NCBI GenBank assembly: GCA_945865625.1
Contig: CAMBFD010000008.1
Coordinates: 1-51,025, forward strand
Reading direction: 5' to 3'
Length of the DNA: 51,025 bases
Source: Chitinophaga pinensis
Lineage (GTDB): Bacteria > Bacteroidota > Bacteroidia > NS11-12g > UBA955
Below, in pieces: positions 48,885-51,025 of this stretch (positions within the stretch are counted from its first letter, which is position 1; every line of letters starts with the position of its first letter). Below the pieces are notes generated by a model. That model ran no database searches. It was not told the DNA's origin and saw nothing but the letters and a program-made list of their open reading frames with translations. The translations under genes and the position numbers were made by a program.

Positions 48885-49490
48885 TTACTCTACCCTATCA
48901 GGATTTTCCTTCAGAAATTGAGCCCAACCACCTGTTTTTTTGCCGGTGCTTTTTGTAGTTCCAAAAGAACGTGGCTGAAATTGGTATAAATGGCAAAGTG
49001 CCGCAGCAAGTCCGTCTGAAGCATCTAAAGTCTCAGGTGCTTGCTCAAACTGAAATTGCGCATGCAACATTGCAAGGACTTGTTCTTTAGAGGCCGCCCC
49101 ATTGCCGCAGATTGATTGTTTTATTTTTCGAGGGACATATTCAAAGACAGGGACTTTTCTGGAAATTGCGGCAGCAATTGCAACCCCTTGTGCCCTACCC
49201 AGCTTGAGCATACTTTGAACATTTTTCCCATAAAATGGAGCTTCAATGGCAACTTCTGTCACTTGAAAGCCATCAATGAGGGCAACAATACGTTCAAAAA
49301 TATGAAAAAGCTTTTCACCATGGTCTTCAATTTTATTTAACTTAACAACGCCCAATGTCTCTAAAATAGGCGTTTTAACATCCACTTTCACAATGCCATA
49401 ACCCAATAAATTGGTCCCCGGGTCTATCCCTAATATGATTCTTGGAGAATTCACCATACAAAGATGTGGAAATAATAGAAAATCCAACAA
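48885..49490 (-). CDS. ruvC: Crossover junction endodeoxyribonuclease RuvC
   Basis: [53 protein letters not shown]. Confidence 0.95.
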   Translation of the reverse strand: MLDFLLFPHLCMVNSPRIILGIDPGTNLLGYGIVKVDVKTPILETLGVVKLNKIEDHGEKLFHIFERIVALIDGFQVTEVAIEAPFYGKNVQSMLKLGRAQGVAIAAAISRKVPVFEYVPRKIKQSICGNGAASKEQVLAMLHAQFQFEQAPETLDASDGLAAALCHLYQFQPRSFGTTKSTGKKTGGWAQFLKENPDRVE

Positions 49491-49532
49491 AAAAATACGA
49501 AATTTGCAGTAAATAGATTAATAAATAAGAAA

Positions 49533-51025
49533 ATGGCTTTTGATATTGAAGTGATTAAATCTGTTTACGAAAGAATGCCCGAGCGCGTTAAAGCTGCCCG
49601 CCAACTTCTTGGTAAACCCCTTACACTAACCGAAAAAATTTTATATTCTCATTTATGGGAAAATCCTGCCAATCAAACATTTGGTAGAGGAGCCGACTAC
49701 GTTGATTTTGCTCCGGATAGAGTTGCAATGCAAGATGCAACGGCTCAAATGGCTTTGTTGCAGTTTATGCAAGCTGGTCGTCCAAAGGTTGCAGTTCCAA
49801 GTACCGTGCACTGCGATCACTTGATCACCGCAAAAGTTGGAGCAACAACCGATTTGGCAGTTGCTAACGACGAAAGTAAAGAAGTTTATGATTTCTTGGC
49901 TTCAGTTTCAAATAAATATGGCATTGGATTCTGGAAACCAGGTGCTGGTATCATTCACCAAGTAGTGCTTGAAAACTACGCATTCCCAGGTGGAATGATG
50001 ATTGGTACCGATTCTCACACTGTAAACGCAGGTGGTTTGGGTATGATTGCAATTGGTGTTGGTGGTGCCGATGCTTGTGACGTCATGGCTGGTTTACCTT
50101 GGGAACTTAAATGGCCTAAATTAATTGGTGTTAAGTTAACTGGAAAATTGAGCGGTTGGTGTTCAGCAAAAGATGTGATTCTTAAAGTTGCTGGTATCTT
50201 AACTGTAAAAGGTGGTACTGGTTGTATCGTTGAGTATTTTGGAGAAGGTGCAACTTCAATGAGCTGTACTGGTAAAGGTACAATCTGTAACATGGGTGCT
50301 GAAATTGGAGCAACAACTTCAACTTTCGGTTACGATGAAAGCATGGAACGTTACCTTCGCGCTACAGGTCGTGCAGATGTTGCTGATTTAGCAAACGGTG
50401 TGAAAGAACACTTAACCGCCGATGCTGAAGTTTATGCAAACCCAGAACAATACTTCGACCAAATCATTGAAATTGATTTAAATACATTAGAACCTTACCT
50501 TAACGGTCCTTTCACTCCAGATTTGGCAACTCCTATTTCTAAAATGAAAGAAGAAGCTGCTAAAAATGGATGGCCTACAAAAGTTGAAGTGGGATTGATT
50601 GGTAGCTGTACCAACTCTTCTTACGAAGATATTTCTCGTGCAGTGAGTTTGGCGCAACAGGTTTCTACCAAAAATTTAAAACCTAAAGCTGAATACTTAA
50701 TTACTCCAGGTTCTGAGCAAGTTCGTTTTACAATTGAACGCGACGGATTCTTGAAAATATTTGACCAAATTGGTGCCAAAGTGTTTACAAACGCTTGTGG
50801 TCCTTGTATTGGTATGTGGGATAGAATGGGCGCTGAAAAACAAGAAAAAAATACCATCGTTCACTCTTTCAACAGAAACTTTGCAAAACGTGCTGATGGA
50901 AATCCTAATACTTACGCATTTGTCGCTTCTCCAGAATTGGTTACAGCTCTTGCAATTGCAGGTGATTTAACTTTCAACCCTTTAAGCGATTCATTAATCA
51001 ATGAAAATGGCGAGTCAGTGATGTT
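49533..51025 (+). CDS. Aconitate hydratase, 5' part (runs off right edge; absent from ORF track)
   Basis: [76 protein letters not shown]. Confidence 0.95.
   Translation, partial: MAFDIEVIKSVYERMPERVKAARQLLGKPLTLTEKILYSHLWENPANQTFGRGADYVDFAPDRVAMQDATAQMALLQFMQAGRPKVAVPSTVHCDHLITAKVGATTDLAVANDESKEVYDFLASVSNKYGIGFWKPGAGIIHQVVLENYAFPGGMMIGTDSHTVNAGGLGMIAIGVGGADACDVMAGLPWELKWPKLIGVKLTGKLSGWCSAKDVILKVAGILTVKGGTGCIVEYFGEGATSMSCTGKGTICNMGAEIGATTSTFGYDESMERYLRATGRADVADLANGVKEHLTADAEVYANPEQYFDQIIEIDLNTLEPYLNGPFTPDLATPISKMKEEAAKNGWPTKVEVGLIGSCTNSSYEDISRAVSLAQQVSTKNLKPKAEYLITPGSEQVRFTIERDGFLKIFDQIGAKVFTNACGPCIGMWDRMGAEKQEKNTIVHSFNRNFAKRADGNPNTYAFVASPELVTALAIAGDLTFNPLSDSLINENGESVM

Noticed and set aside
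50015-50857. ORFs antisense to aconitase and small frame-shifted ORFs to 50970
   Set aside because: The region is clearly coding for aconitase on the + strand; these are shadow ORFs.

Overview
AT-rich Bacteroidota chromosome segment. T9SS and gliding genes and TAnnTTTG-type promoters support the assignment; finer taxonomy is not resolvable from the sequence alone. Two parts are visible.

(1) About 1-16,080 is an accessory region. It holds a roughly 15.4 kb integrative element lying between a tRNA-Asn-like sequence (569-642) and a tRNA-Met (16082-16155). Its parts are: a tyrosine recombinase; a convergent 467-aa protein with family-A / T7-RNAP-like palm polymerase motifs (TV-Pol-like); a tightly coupled type I R-M operon (hsdM-hsdS-X-hsdR) in which X is a HARE-HTH + GIY-YIG nuclease; small Zn-finger and hypothetical ORFs; several secreted or lipoprotein cargo genes; and a RadC / DUF3871-like / Sak4-like ATPase module at the right end. 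The last ~530 bp of the element (15514-16044) is nearly duplicated at 1-530. A second, related element therefore ends just left of the tRNA-Asn-like sequence, in tandem.

(2) About 16,160-51,025 is mostly ordinary chromosome: CAP-domain protein, paralogous OM proteins, nitroreductase, large T9SS-sorted protein, gmk, nadD, bile-acid symporter, LysE, IMPase, bacilliredoxin, hutI, gamma-CA, M23 peptidase, MerR, HhH/OM protein, pdxJ, S1/P1-like nuclease, PorE-like OmpA protein, gldD-gldE-ssb-mutY, HU, rng, OmpA, rlmH, argS, serine hydrolase, ruvC and an aconitase running off the end.

Most notable points: the polymerase-like gene paired with an annealing-ATPase module on a small element; the GIY-YIG subunit inside the R-M operon; an acceptor-stem-broken tRNA-Asn at the island junction; a radC 3' relic; and a short motif (GTCCCTC/GAGGGAC) that looks strongly enriched in the chromosomal part and absent from the island. 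All assignments come from reading motifs by eye. No searches were run.
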